From Sphingomonas kyeonggiensis (lineage in GTDB: Bacteria > Pseudomonadota > Alphaproteobacteria > Sphingomonadales > Sphingomonadaceae): 64,000 bases of DNA. A model generated the notes under the pieces. The model was not told the DNA's origin and made no database searches. It saw nothing but the letters and a program-made list of their open reading frames with translations. The position numbers and the translations under genes were made by a program. This document shows positions 57,196 through 64,000 of the stretch, in pieces (the first letter of the stretch is position 1; each line of letters begins with the position of its first letter). The stretch lies in the NCBI RefSeq assembly GCF_030812785.1, contig NZ_JAUSTJ010000001.1:992001-1056000 (forward strand), given 5' to 3'.

Positions 57196-57545
57196 GATAT
57201 CCCCCGAAGAATGGAACCGCTCACCCCTAACCCCAGCTTTCGGGGGAGGGGAAGAAGCTTTTCTTCACCGGGATGACACGGGGACCTGGATGGTGACCGA
57301 GCAGCCGTCTTGGCAGGGACCCAGCCACTGGGAGTCGACGGCGAGAAGGGCGAAGGAGAGCAGGGGGCGATGAGCGAGAGGCGCCACTTGCGCAGCACCA
57401 GCGCGGTCAGCTGGGCCGCCAGGATTCCGGTGAGCACCCAGCCGATCGCTTCATGCAGCGTCGCGCCGTGCATCCAGGACTGCGAAAGGATGAAGGCGAC
57501 CGGCAGCGACAATATGCCGATGCCGATCGCCAGCCATTTCCACAT
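57192..57545 (-). CDS. Small membrane protein with repeat-derived C-terminal end
   Basis: The 117-residue protein has two clear membrane helices in its first 52 residues (LAIGIGILSLPVAFILSQSW and the IGWVLTGILAAQLTALVL stretch). The other half is rich in Ser, Pro and Lys and is encoded by DNA resembling the palindromic repeats (57217-57265), so I infer that a repeat extended the original reading frame. The start shares a base with the dioxygenase stop (TAATG) and the stop overlaps the hom GTG, so the frame may still couple the three genes. Function unknown. Confidence 0.5.
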   Translation of the reverse strand: MWKWLAIGIGILSLPVAFILSQSWMHGATLHEAIGWVLTGILAAQLTALVLRKWRLSLIAPCSPSPFSPSTPSGWVPAKTAARSPSRSPCHPGEEKLLPLPRKLGLGVSGSILRGIS

Positions 57546-58495
57546 TACTTCTTGATCAGTCCGATCTCGACCAGCCGCTCGAACAGATAGTCGTGCGCGG
57601 TGATCGGGGTCGGATAGCGGTTGGGGTTCTCGTCCGTGATCGTCGACGGCAGCGTCTCGATCAGGAAGTCGGGCGCCGGATGCAGGAAGAAGGGCATCGA
57701 ATAGCGCGGGGTGCCGCGGCGCTCGACCGGGGGGTTGACCACGCGGTGGGTGGTCGAGGGGAGATAGTGGTTGGTCAGCCGCTGCAGCATGTCGCCGACA
57801 TTGACCACCATCGCGCCTTCGGGCGGCTTGACCGGCAGCCAGCGGCCGTCCTTGTCGAGCAGCTCGAGCCCGGCTTCCTCGGCGCCGAGCAGCAGGGTGA
57901 TCAGGTTGATGTCCTCATGCGCACCGGCACGGACTTCGGGGGCATCGGCGGCGACCGGCGGATAATGGAGCAGGCGGAGGACCGAATTGCCGTCCTTCAC
58001 CGCGCGGTCGAACCAGTGGGGCTCCAGCCCGAGATAGAGCGCGATCGCCGAGAGCAGCCGGTCGCCGGCATCGTCCAGCGCCTGGAACAGTTCGAGGAAG
58101 GTCTCCTTGAAGCCCTCCGGCGCATGCGGCCAGATGTTCGGCGCCATCTGCGCCTCGAAGCGGTGGCCCTTGGCCAGCTCGCGGCCGATATGCCAGAATT
58201 CCTTCAGGTCGACATGCGTCGCGCCCTTGGCGATCTCGGTCTTGAACGGAGTCAGGCCGCGCGCGCCGCCGCCGCCGGGAATGTGGTACTGGCGCTTCTC
58301 TTCCTCGCTCAGCGCGAAGAATTCCTTGGTCTTGGCCCAGGCGCGGTCGATCAGCTCCTGCGGCACGCCGTGATCGGCGACCATCGCGAAGCCGAAGCGG
58401 CGGAACGACTGGCCGAACTTCTGGGCGAACCCCTGCGGGTCGTTCGCCTGCTCGGCCATCGAGACGAGAGGCACCTCGTCGAGAACAGTTGCCAT
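57545..58495 (-). CDS. 2-oxoglutarate/Fe(II) or IPNS-family dioxygenase
   Basis: The 316-residue protein is of the isopenicillin-N-synthase-like family. N-terminal DIOX_N motif FGFAMVADHGVPQELIDRAW; then the iron ligands HED in AGAHEDINLITLL and the His in PSTTHRVVNPP, with the RYSMPFF R-x-S motif that holds 2-oxoglutarate. These enzymes oxidise small molecules; those of this group in bacteria have no firm substrate. GGAGA lies before ATG 58495. It leads the run dioxygenase - membrane protein - hom. The relation to homoserine is not known. Confidence 0.88.
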   Translation of the reverse strand: MATVLDEVPLVSMAEQANDPQGFAQKFGQSFRRFGFAMVADHGVPQELIDRAWAKTKEFFALSEEEKRQYHIPGGGGARGLTPFKTEIAKGATHVDLKEFWHIGRELAKGHRFEAQMAPNIWPHAPEGFKETFLELFQALDDAGDRLLSAIALYLGLEPHWFDRAVKDGNSVLRLLHYPPVAADAPEVRAGAHEDINLITLLLGAEEAGLELLDKDGRWLPVKPPEGAMVVNVGDMLQRLTNHYLPSTTHRVVNPPVERRGTPRYSMPFFLHPAPDFLIETLPSTITDENPNRYPTPITAHDYLFERLVEIGLIKK

Positions 58496-58573
58496 AGTAC
58501 GAGTCTCCTTGCCGGCCAGTTAGACCCGTGGGGGCTGGCGCGACAAGGGGCGCGGGCGCCCGCATCCATTCCA

Positions 58574-58652
58574 GTTCCCCGGCGAAAGCCGGGGCCCAGG
58601 GTCACAAGCGAGTCGGCAGAGAAACCCTGGGCTCCGGCTTTCGCCGGAGAAC
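58574..58652. repeat. Palindromic intergenic repeat (CCCCGGC subtype)
   Basis: A 79-bp inverted repeat with 28-bp imperfect arms. The left arm has CCCCGGCGAAAGCCGGGGCC; the right arm has GGCTCCGGCTTTCGCCGGAG. It is related to the element at 14113 and lies between two minus-strand genes. Confidence 0.75.
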
Positions 58653-58675
58653 AGCTCGGCTTTGGTAGCGGGAAC

Positions 58676-59137
58676 CTAGCTCCCGACGATCTCCATCTTC
58701 CCGCTGGTCTTCTCCCCGCCATCGGCCGAAAGATCGAGGGTGAAGCGCTCGCCGTCCTCGGTGGTGCCGGCGAAGCCGTTGCCCTTTTCGCTGAACTTGA
58801 AGCCCTTGGCGGTCAGCTTGTCGCGGAACCAGCGCTGCACGGTCGCGAGCGCGGCGGGGCTGGTGAAGGCGGCGACGACCTTGCCTTCGTCCTTCGCCTC
58901 GCCCGGGTGATCCTTGGCGTCGATGTTGAAGCTGGTGATCGTCGAGTTGGGATAGAGCTTCACCCCGTCCATGTCGAAATTCTCGGCGGTCATCTTGATC
59001 GCGGGCAGCTTGAAATTGCCCTTGAAGCCATCGCCATCGTCCGAGGTCGCGTTGATCGAGATCGAGGTGCCGCCCTTGCCGTCACAGGCAGCGAGCGCGA
59101 GGGGAAGGACCAGCAGCAGGGGCAGGTGACGCATCAT
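58676..59137 (-). CDS. Hypothetical lipoprotein
   Basis: The 153-residue protein has a lipobox (LVLPLALAACDGKGG) and then a beta-rich part (ITSFNIDAKDHPGE, VVAAFTSPAALATVQRWF, RDKLTAKGFKF). The second half, with an Ala/Thr-rich helix and FTLDLSADGGEKTSGKMEI, resembles small lipoproteins of unknown fold. ATG 59137 is followed by a second ATG; both are possible. A repeat separates it from the dioxygenase. It stands alone. Confidence 0.68.
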   Translation of the reverse strand: MMRHLPLLLVLPLALAACDGKGGTSISINATSDDGDGFKGNFKLPAIKMTAENFDMDGVKLYPNSTITSFNIDAKDHPGEAKDEGKVVAAFTSPAALATVQRWFRDKLTAKGFKFSEKGNGFAGTTEDGERFTLDLSADGGEKTSGKMEIVGS

Positions 59138-59253
59138 TCACTCTCCGGCAGTGTGTCATTTAGGCAATACACTAACGCAAGCGCATGGGCTGCGCAACAA
59201 TGGCGCTGGCTTTGGGGGTGACGTAGCGGCCGCGATGCGCCATTTGCGCCGGC

Positions 59254-60486
59254 ATGGAAGAGCCGCACCTTACCGCAGACTCGCAGAACAAGGCGCCGCT
59301 CGCGTTCGGCGAGTTCGTCAGCCTGATCGCCGCGATGATGGCGCTGACCGCGCTCGGCATCGATTCGATGCTTCCAGCGCTACCGGCGATCGGCGCGAGC
59401 CTGGGCGTCGACGAGCCCAATCACCGCCAGTATGTGATCACCGCCTTCCTGATCGGCTTCGCCTTCGCCCAGCTGATCTATGGCCCGCTCTCGGACCGGT
59501 TCGGCCGGCGCCCGGTGCTGGCGATCGCGCTGACTTCCTATGTGGTGACCAGCGTGGTGGCGGCGGCCTCGGGCAGCTTCACCCTGTTGCTGATCGCCCG
59601 CGCGGCGATGGGCGCCTCGGCGGCGGGCGCGCGCGTCGTCTCGGTGGCGCTGGTGCGCGATTGTTTCGCCGGGCGTTCGATGGCGCGGGTGATGAGCCTG
59701 GCCTTCATCGTCTTCATGGCCGCGCCGATCGTCGCGCCCAGCCTGGGCCAGCTGATCCTCTATGTGGGTTCCTGGCGGCTGATCTTCTGGGCGATCGGCG
59801 GCGTCGCGACGCTGGTGGTGCTGTGGTTCTGGCTGCGCATGCCCGAGACGCTGGGGCAGGAGGCGAGGCTGTCGCTCAACCCGGTGCGGGTGATCGGCGA
59901 CTATGCCCTGATGCTCCGCGACCGCCAGGCGGTGGGCTATACGATCGGCATCATGCTGCTGTCGGGCGGCATGTTCGGCTTCATCGGGTCGGTGCAGCAG
60001 GTGATGGAGGATGTGTTCCACGCGCCCGAGCTGCTCGCGGTGGTCTTCCCCTGCGTCGCCTCGACCATGGCGCTTGGCTCGTTCCTCAACTCGCGGCTGG
60101 TGATGAAGGTCGGCATGCGCCGGATCTCGCATACCGCGCTGATGGGCATGATCGTCTTTGCCGCGATCCACCTCGCCATTGCCTGGACCGATCTCGAATC
60201 GATCTGGAGCTTCACCATCCTCCAGGCGCTGATGATGGGCTGCGTGGGCCTGTCCACCTCCAACTTCTCGGCGATGGCGATGGAGAAGATGGGCGAGATC
60301 GCCGGCACCGCCTCGAGCCTGCAGGGCTTCGTCACCACGCTCGGCTCGGCGCTGATCGGCGCGGCGATCGGCCAGGCATTCGACGGCACCACCGTGCCGC
60401 TCTATGCCGGATTCCTGCTTATGGGCCTCATCGCTTTCGTGGTAGTGCTGGTCACCGAGCGCGGACGGATGTTCCGGCCCAGCTGA
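59254..60486 (+). CDS. Bcr/CflA-family MFS multidrug transporter
   Basis: The 410-residue protein has twelve membrane helices. MFS motif A appears as GPLSDRFGRRPVLAIAL and the helix-4 motif as LIARAAMGASAAGARVVSVALVRD, the pattern of drug:proton antiporters of the Bcr/CflA group (MTAIGIDSMLPALPAIGAS near the start). It probably exports hydrophobic toxicants or peptides by proton antiport. No regulator is adjacent. The start is the ATG with no strong ribosome-binding site. Confidence 0.9.
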   Translation: MEEPHLTADSQNKAPLAFGEFVSLIAAMMALTALGIDSMLPALPAIGASLGVDEPNHRQYVITAFLIGFAFAQLIYGPLSDRFGRRPVLAIALTSYVVTSVVAAASGSFTLLLIARAAMGASAAGARVVSVALVRDCFAGRSMARVMSLAFIVFMAAPIVAPSLGQLILYVGSWRLIFWAIGGVATLVVLWFWLRMPETLGQEARLSLNPVRVIGDYALMLRDRQAVGYTIGIMLLSGGMFGFIGSVQQVMEDVFHAPELLAVVFPCVASTMALGSFLNSRLVMKVGMRRISHTALMGMIVFAAIHLAIAWTDLESIWSFTILQALMMGCVGLSTSNFSAMAMEKMGEIAGTASSLQGFVTTLGSALIGAAIGQAFDGTTVPLYAGFLLMGLIAFVVVLVTERGRMFRPS

Positions 60487-60563
60487 GGGAACGCGCGGGG
60501 CATCCCCGCCGTTCGCACTTTCGGAAAGCTCCGCCGTCGTGGCGGGTGCAAGGCGCGAGGTAG

Positions 60564-60905
60564 ATGATGGGTGGCTATCAGGTTCCCGGGCGTGGTCCGG
60601 GCGACGACGGTTTCGACGAGGAGGGCTATGACGAGAGCCAGCGCGCCGAGATCCTCGAGACGACCAATGACGGCCCGAGCGACGGCAACCTCCTGACCGA
60701 CCTCGTGCCCGATTATGGCGATGACGACGATGACGATGCGGACGACCTCCGCATGGTCGACGACGAGATCGGCGAGGAGGATGACGACGCCGAGGAGGAT
60801 GCGCGCGCCATATCCGAGGACGAGGTCCAGGAGGATTTCGACGAGGACGACCTCGAGGATGATGACGATCTCGACGATGCCGACGAGGATGCGCTCGAGC
60901 CCTGA
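60564..60905 (+). CDS. Highly acidic small protein, unknown function
   Basis: A 113-residue protein in which the second half is nearly all Asp and Glu (EEDDDAEEDARAISEDE, EDDDDLDDADEDALEP). The N-terminus GGYQVPGRGPGDDGFDEEGY is glycine-rich. It is surely disordered, and might bind metal ions or basic partners such as ribosomal proteins. GCGAGGT precedes the ATG. Acidic proteins of this type exist in other sphingomonads, but I know no function. It stands between an MFS gene and a YdeI-like gene, all on the plus strand. Confidence 0.65.
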   Translation: MMGGYQVPGRGPGDDGFDEEGYDESQRAEILETTNDGPSDGNLLTDLVPDYGDDDDDDADDLRMVDDEIGEEDDDAEEDARAISEDEVQEDFDEDDLEDDDDLDDADEDALEP

Positions 60906-60954
60906 CCTCGCTACGTATTGACCTGCGCCACGGGGCGGCGGAACATGCCGTCCC

Positions 60955-61545
60955 ATGGCCAGGGACCCCAGGATAGACAGCTATATCGAAGGCCGCGCCG
61001 AATTCGCGCGGCCTATCCTTTCATGGATCCGCGAACGCTTCCACGCCGCGGTGCCGGAGGTGGAGGAGACGATCAAATGGTCGCATCCCTTCTTCACGCT
61101 CGGCGGCAAGCCGCTGGCCAACATGGCGTCGTTCAAGGCGCATGCGAGCTTCGGCTTCTGGAACCGCCAGGACAATGAGACCGGCAAGGAAGGCGAGGCG
61201 ATGGGCCAGTTCGGCCGGATCGAATCGCTGGACGACCTGCCGCCGGCCGAGGAAGTCGAGCGGCTGATCCGCGAGGCGGTGGTGCTGCTCGGCGAAGCGA
61301 AGCCGGCCCGTCCCCGCGCCGCGCCCAAGCCGGAGGCCGAAGTGCCGCCCGAGCTGACCGAGGCGCTTGCGGCGGACGATGCGGCAGCCGCCACCTTCAA
61401 CGCCTTCCCGCCGGGCTGCCGGCGCGAATATTGCGAGTGGATCGCCGAGGCCAAGCGCCCCGAGACGAAGGCGAAGCGCGTGGCCGAAGCGGTGAGCTGG
61501 ATGCGAGAGGGCAAGCGTCGGAACTGGAAATACGAGAATTGTTGA
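60955..61545 (+). CDS. YdeI/OmpD-associated family protein (DUF1801-type domain)
   Basis: The 196-residue protein starts with RIDSYIEGRAEFARPILSWI and has VEETIKWSHPFFTLGGKPLA with the Trp-Ser-His pattern of DUF1801/YdhG-like domains. The C-terminal third (AFNAFPPGCRREYCEWIAEA, KRPETKAKRVAEAV) is the bacteriocin-protection YdeI/OmpD-associated motif 'F..l....r..yv.wI..A.k..tr..Ri'. A linker rich in Ala/Pro/Lys joins both. Function is unknown; the family is named from E. coli YdeI. Confidence 0.82.
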   Translation: MARDPRIDSYIEGRAEFARPILSWIRERFHAAVPEVEETIKWSHPFFTLGGKPLANMASFKAHASFGFWNRQDNETGKEGEAMGQFGRIESLDDLPPAEEVERLIREAVVLLGEAKPARPRAAPKPEAEVPPELTEALAADDAAAATFNAFPPGCRREYCEWIAEAKRPETKAKRVAEAVSWMREGKRRNWKYENC

Positions 61546-61548
61546 CCG

Positions 61549-61685
61549 CTTCTCCCTCTCCCCGCTGGCGGGGGGGGGGAGAGCGGGGGAGAGGGGCGTG
61601 ACGTAGCCGCGCCGCCCTGCGTCATCGATCAAGACACACTGCCCCTCTCCCCGATCCTCTCCCCCAAGGGGTAGAGGGAGAGCGC
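61549..61685. repeat. Palindromic intergenic repeat (CTCCCTCTCCCC family)
   Basis: 137-bp element. The left arm GCTTCTCCCTCTCCCC (61549 on) and the right arm GTAGAGGGAGAGC pair; inner arms CGGGGGAGAGGGGC and GCCCCTCTCCCCG pair, and CGTGACG pairs with CGTCA. It holds a run of nine or ten G. Confidence 0.8.
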
Positions 61686-61740
61686 TTGCCATCCTCTTTC
61701 CTCTATGTGATGTCACAACATCATAACGAGGAGAAGTGCC

Positions 61741-62157
61741 ATGGCCCGTGTCGTCCGTGCTCGTCGCATCCCCGATACCGCCCCGATCGGTGCGATCAAC
61801 ATCACTCCGTTGATCGACGTGATGCTGGTGCTGCTCGTCGTGATCATCATCGCCATTCCGATCGCAAGTCATGAAGTGCCGGTCGAGCTGCCCTCTGGCC
61901 CGAGCACCGTCACCGAACAACTGCCCCCGGCCGTCCTCGCCATCGACCGCCAGGGTGCGCTGACCTGGAACGGCGAGTCGGTGCCCGACGCCGCGCTGCC
62001 CGATCGGCTCGCAGCACTTCAGCAATCCGGCGCGACGCTCCATCTCCAGACCGATCCCGAGGCGCGCTACGAGCGGTTCGACGGCATCCTCGCCGTAGTG
62101 AAGCGCGCGGGCATCACCCGGCTTGGATTCGTCGGCAATCGTCCGCTGGAGGACTGA
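61741..62157 (+). CDS. exbD: Solo ExbD/TolR-family biopolymer transport protein
   Basis: The 138-residue protein has one membrane helix (residues about 22-42) with the essential Asp26 in INITPLIDVMLVLL, and a short periplasmic domain that ends LGFVGNRPLED. ExbD with ExbB forms the proton channel that powers TonB or related systems. No exbB or tonB is near, so its partner must lie elsewhere. GAGGAGAAG stands before the ATG. Its stop lies 5 nt before a long hairpin that overlaps the next gene's start. Confidence 0.88.
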   Translation: MARVVRARRIPDTAPIGAINITPLIDVMLVLLVVIIIAIPIASHEVPVELPSGPSTVTEQLPPAVLAIDRQGALTWNGESVPDAALPDRLAALQQSGATLHLQTDPEARYERFDGILAVVKRAGITRLGFVGNRPLED

Positions 62158-62162
62158 CGGAA

Positions 62163-62223
62163 CAGGCGCATCCGGCTAGACGTTCGTTTCGTTCCCGACG
62201 AACAAGGACCCCGGATGCGCCTG
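62163..62223 (+). promoter_or_regulatory. Hairpin enclosing the start codon of the MliC-like gene
   Basis: Outer arms CAGGCGCATCCGG (62163-62175) and CCGGATGCGCCTG (62211-62223) form a perfect 13-bp stem; the ATG at 62215 is in the right arm. An inner stem GTTCGT/ACGAAC (62182-62203) lies in the loop. The AAGGA-type ribosome-binding site (62204-62208) is between the stems. A ribosome ending exbD translation at 62157 would cover the left arm and could open the start. Confidence 0.65.
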
Positions 62224-62601
62224 ACCATCATCGCCCTGCTCGCCCTCGCTGCCTGCTCCAGCCAGCCGCCTGCGGCCAATACCAGCAACATCGTGCAGAG
62301 CGAGGAGACCAACATCACCGCCGACGCCTCGCCGGCGCCGCTCGACAAGGCGCCGATCGCCAAGGACAGCGAGGTCCGCTTCCGCTGCATGGACGGGGTG
62401 CGGATCGTGGCGCGCTTCGATGCGGACAAGGGGACGGCCACGCTCACCCGCGCCGGCCGGACGATCCGGCTGAAGCAGGAGCGCATGGCCTCGGGCATCC
62501 GCTATTCGGACGGGGGCACGGTCTTCCAGGGCAAGGGCGACGACATGTCGTTCGAAGCGTCCGGCCAGCCGCCGATCGCCTGCACGGCGATCCGCCGCTG
62601 A
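62215..62601 (+). CDS. MliC-like lysozyme-inhibitor lipoprotein
   Basis: The 128-residue protein has a lipobox (IIALLALAACSSQPP), a Ser/Thr/Asn-rich linker, and a C-terminal domain with FRCMDGVRIVARFDAD and then MASGIRYSDGGTVFQGKGDD. The order 'C..G....a.f' followed by 'SG.rYs.g..v...KG' is that of MliC/PliC, lipoproteins that block host c-type lysozymes. Two conserved Cys (FRC and IAC) can form the family disulfide. Translation may be coupled to exbD by the start hairpin. Confidence 0.78.
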   Translation: MRLTIIALLALAACSSQPPAANTSNIVQSEETNITADASPAPLDKAPIAKDSEVRFRCMDGVRIVARFDADKGTATLTRAGRTIRLKQERMASGIRYSDGGTVFQGKGDDMSFEASGQPPIACTAIRR

Positions 62602-62617
62602 GTTTCGGCACCCCGGC

Positions 62618-62821
62618 CTAACCCCCGGCGAAGTTCCTCAGCACCGCGAGGTCGCCATCGCTGATATTGGCGCCGGTTGCGTCCTCGAGCGCGGCCGCCG
62701 CCTGGTGGCTTTCCTTGTCGCCGAAGCCGATGAAGGTGACGGCGGTGAAGATCACGCCGGCCGCCCAGAACAGGGCGGCCCAGCGGCTGCGGAAGATCCG
62801 GGAGGGGCGGCGCGGGATCAT
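62618..62821 (-). CDS. Small single-span membrane protein
   Basis: The 67-residue protein has a basic start (MIPRRPSRIFRSRW), one membrane helix (WAALFWAAGVIFTAVTFIGF) and an acidic soluble tail. I chose ATG 62821; a GTG at 62842 would add seven residues. The plus-strand thioesterase starts 66 bp away in the other direction. It shows no known motif. The frame and the membrane segment support it as a real gene, but small size limits certainty. Confidence 0.5.
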   Translation of the reverse strand: MIPRRPSRIFRSRWAALFWAAGVIFTAVTFIGFGDKESHQAAAALEDATGANISDGDLAVLRNFAGG

Positions 62822-62886
62822 CGTGCCGGGATAAGCCGACACGATGAAGGCTGCGCTTCCGGACGTGGTTAAGCTAGAAGGCGCGC

Positions 62887-63279
62887 ATGGCCAGCTACAC
62901 CGCCACCATCACCGCCGGGCCCGAAGACATCGACGAGCTCGGCCATGTCAACAATGCCGTCTGGGTGAAGTGGATCCAGGACGTTGCGGTGGCGCATTGG
63001 TACGCCGTCGCGGCGCCGGAGCATAGCGACGCCTATATGTGGGTCGTGACCCGGCACGAGATCGATTATCGCGGCAACGTCACCGAAGGCGAGACGGTGG
63101 TCGCCGAAACCTGGGTCCCCGAGCCCCCGCGCGGCGCACGTTTCGACCGGCACATGAAGTTCACCGGCGCGGACGGCAAGGTGCGGGTCGAGGCCAAGAC
63201 CACCTGGGCGATCATCGACCGGGCGAGCGGCCGGCTGATCCGCGTGCCGGCGGAGGTGGCGGCGCCGTTTCTCCAATAG
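62887..63279 (+). CDS. Acyl-CoA thioesterase (4-hydroxybenzoyl-CoA thioesterase, hotdog fold)
   Basis: The 130-residue protein has the 4HBT hotdog motif DIDELGHVNNAVWVKWIQDV with the catalytic-type Asp/His/Asn arrangement, followed by the strands HEIDYRGNVTEGETVVAETW and GKVRVEAKTTWAIID. It hydrolyses acyl-CoA thioesters in the cytoplasm; preference for fatty or aromatic CoA cannot be told. It is the last gene before a palindromic repeat, convergent with ppc. Confidence 0.9.
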   Translation: MASYTATITAGPEDIDELGHVNNAVWVKWIQDVAVAHWYAVAAPEHSDAYMWVVTRHEIDYRGNVTEGETVVAETWVPEPPRGARFDRHMKFTGADGKVRVEAKTTWAIIDRASGRLIRVPAEVAAPFLQ

Positions 63280-63280
63280 C

Positions 63281-63362
63281 CGTCATCCCGGCGAAAGCCG
63301 GGATCTCAGGCAATGGCGCGGGACAAGAGCCGCACGAGATCCCGGCTTTCGCCGGGATGACG
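63281..63362. repeat. Palindromic intergenic repeat (CGTCATCCCGG subtype)
   Basis: 82-bp element with perfect 27-bp arms (63281-63307, 63336-63362), the same sequence as the arms at 34726-34807. It lies between the thioesterase and ppc, which converge, and may act as a bidirectional terminator. Confidence 0.88.
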
Positions 63363-63365
63363 ATT

Positions 63366-64000
63366 TTACCCGCTATTCCTCAGCGCCGTAGCGATCGCGT
63401 TGATCGACAGCAGGATGCCCTCGCCGATCCGCGGATCTTCCTCGCCCGCACGATGGCGCTTGAGCAGCTCGATCTGGAGCAGGTTCAGCGGCTCGATATA
63501 GGGCAGGCGCAGGCGGATCGAGGTCTCCAGCCCGGCATGCTTCTCGAGCAGCCGCGTCTGGCGGGTCGCCTGGAGCAGACCGTCATGCGTCTTCTGCCAG
63601 CCCTCGCGGATCCGGCCGAAGATCGCGTCACGAAGGCCCTCGTCCTCGACCAGAGCGGCATAATGCGCGGCGATCTCCATGTCGGATTTGGCGAGCACCT
63701 GCTCCATGTTCGCCAGCGTCGAGGCGAAGAGCGGCCAGGCCGTCGCCATCTCGCGCAACAAACCCTTGTCCTCGAACTGTTCGATCGCCTGGCCGACGCC
63801 ATACCAGCCCGGCAGCATGATCCGCGCCTGTGCCCAGCTGAACACCCAGGGGATCGCGCGCAGATCCTCGATCGCGTCGCTCTTCTTGCGGCTGGCCGGG
63901 CGCGAGCCGATCTTCAGTCCGGCGATCTCGGCGATCGGCGTCGCCTGGCGGAAGAAGCTGGTGAAGCCCTCGGTCTCATAGACCAGCCCGCGATAGGCCT
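63366..64000 (-). CDS. ppc: Phosphoenolpyruvate carboxylase, C-terminal part (gene runs off the window)
   Basis: This partial frame is open to the window edge and codes for the last 210 residues or so. [19 protein letters not shown] is the conserved PEPC segment, [14 protein letters not shown] precedes it, and [20 protein letters not shown] and the terminal ATALRNSG (ending in R-N-S/T-G) are diagnostic: the C-terminal Gly is needed for activity and regulation. The enzyme adds bicarbonate to PEP to make oxaloacetate. Its start lies outside the window. Confidence 0.95.
   Translation of the reverse strand, partial: AYRGLVYETEGFTSFFRQATPIAEIAGLKIGSRPASRKKSDAIEDLRAIPWVFSWAQARIMLPGWYGVGQAIEQFEDKGLLREMATAWPLFASTLANMEQVLAKSDMEIAAHYAALVEDEGLRDAIFGRIREGWQKTHDGLLQATRQTRLLEKHAGLETSIRLRLPYIEPLNLLQIELLKRHRAGEEDPRIGEGILLSINAIATALRNSG

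Overview
The window is a G+C-rich chromosomal segment of an alphaproteobacterium, most likely Sphingomonadaceae (Sphingomonas or a close relative). The evidence is gene content and order: RNase D-lptC-lptA-lptB-rpoN, ileS-lspA-DUF3035 lipoprotein, DivK-type receiver next to DUF3572, a TorF-like putative porin, an Sm-type RNase E with an insertion in its S1 domain, and an EcfG-like promoter candidate before a Dps gene. No rRNA, tRNA, integrase, transposase or CRISPR array was found. About 65 protein genes are packed in short operons with many 1-4 nt start/stop overlaps. The taxonomic call is inference.

Layout. 0-6 kb: mannitol dehydrogenase-family enzyme, retropepsin-like protease, and the divergent helicase/exonuclease pair of the ligase-associated DNA damage response; the matching ATP-dependent ligase lies 11 kb away at 16.9-18.5 kb. 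6-12 kb: STAS-like protein, EEP-family hydrolase, then the LPS-transport/sigma-54 operon. 12-24.5 kb: TerC, double cold-shock protein with a glycine-rich head, transporters, amidohydrolase, ligase, phosphoesterase, Dps, GDT1-like protein, rpmG, divK-like, HAD hydrolase, RidA, porin. 24.5-34.7 kb: ileS-lspA, ribF, dipeptidase, folA, thyA, JAB protein, lipoprotein-like methyltransferase, prfB. 34.8-44.2 kb: PBP1A, amidase, RNase E, M48 protease, DsbA-like protein. 44.3-49.5 kb: ABC exporter, nitrobindin-like protein, S15 hydrolase, CPBP protease.

49.5-53.6 kb holds the most unusual locus: a 772-residue protein made of a VioB-like ferritin-like domain fused to a 200-residue cysteine-rich tail (16 Cys, repeated CGTP/CGAP motifs in Pro/Ser/Thr-rich linkers), followed at once by a DUF692 (MNIO) enzyme and its DUF2063 partner. 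I read it as a RiPP-like peptide-modification cassette whose substrate is fused to a large enzyme-like domain.

54-64 kb: glpX and hom separated by two small exported proteins, a dioxygenase, MFS exporter, acidic protein, a lone ExbD followed by a MliC-like lipoprotein whose start codon lies in a strong hairpin, a thioesterase, and the 3' end of ppc.

Two non-coding themes run through the window. First, about a dozen 30-180 bp intergenic palindromes belong to two families: one begins CGTCAYCCCGG, the other is built of CCCTCTCCC-like arms. Second, two convergent intergenic regions (6.2 and 53.7 kb) share a composite element: two conserved sequence blocks with, between them, a hairpin kept in position but not in sequence.
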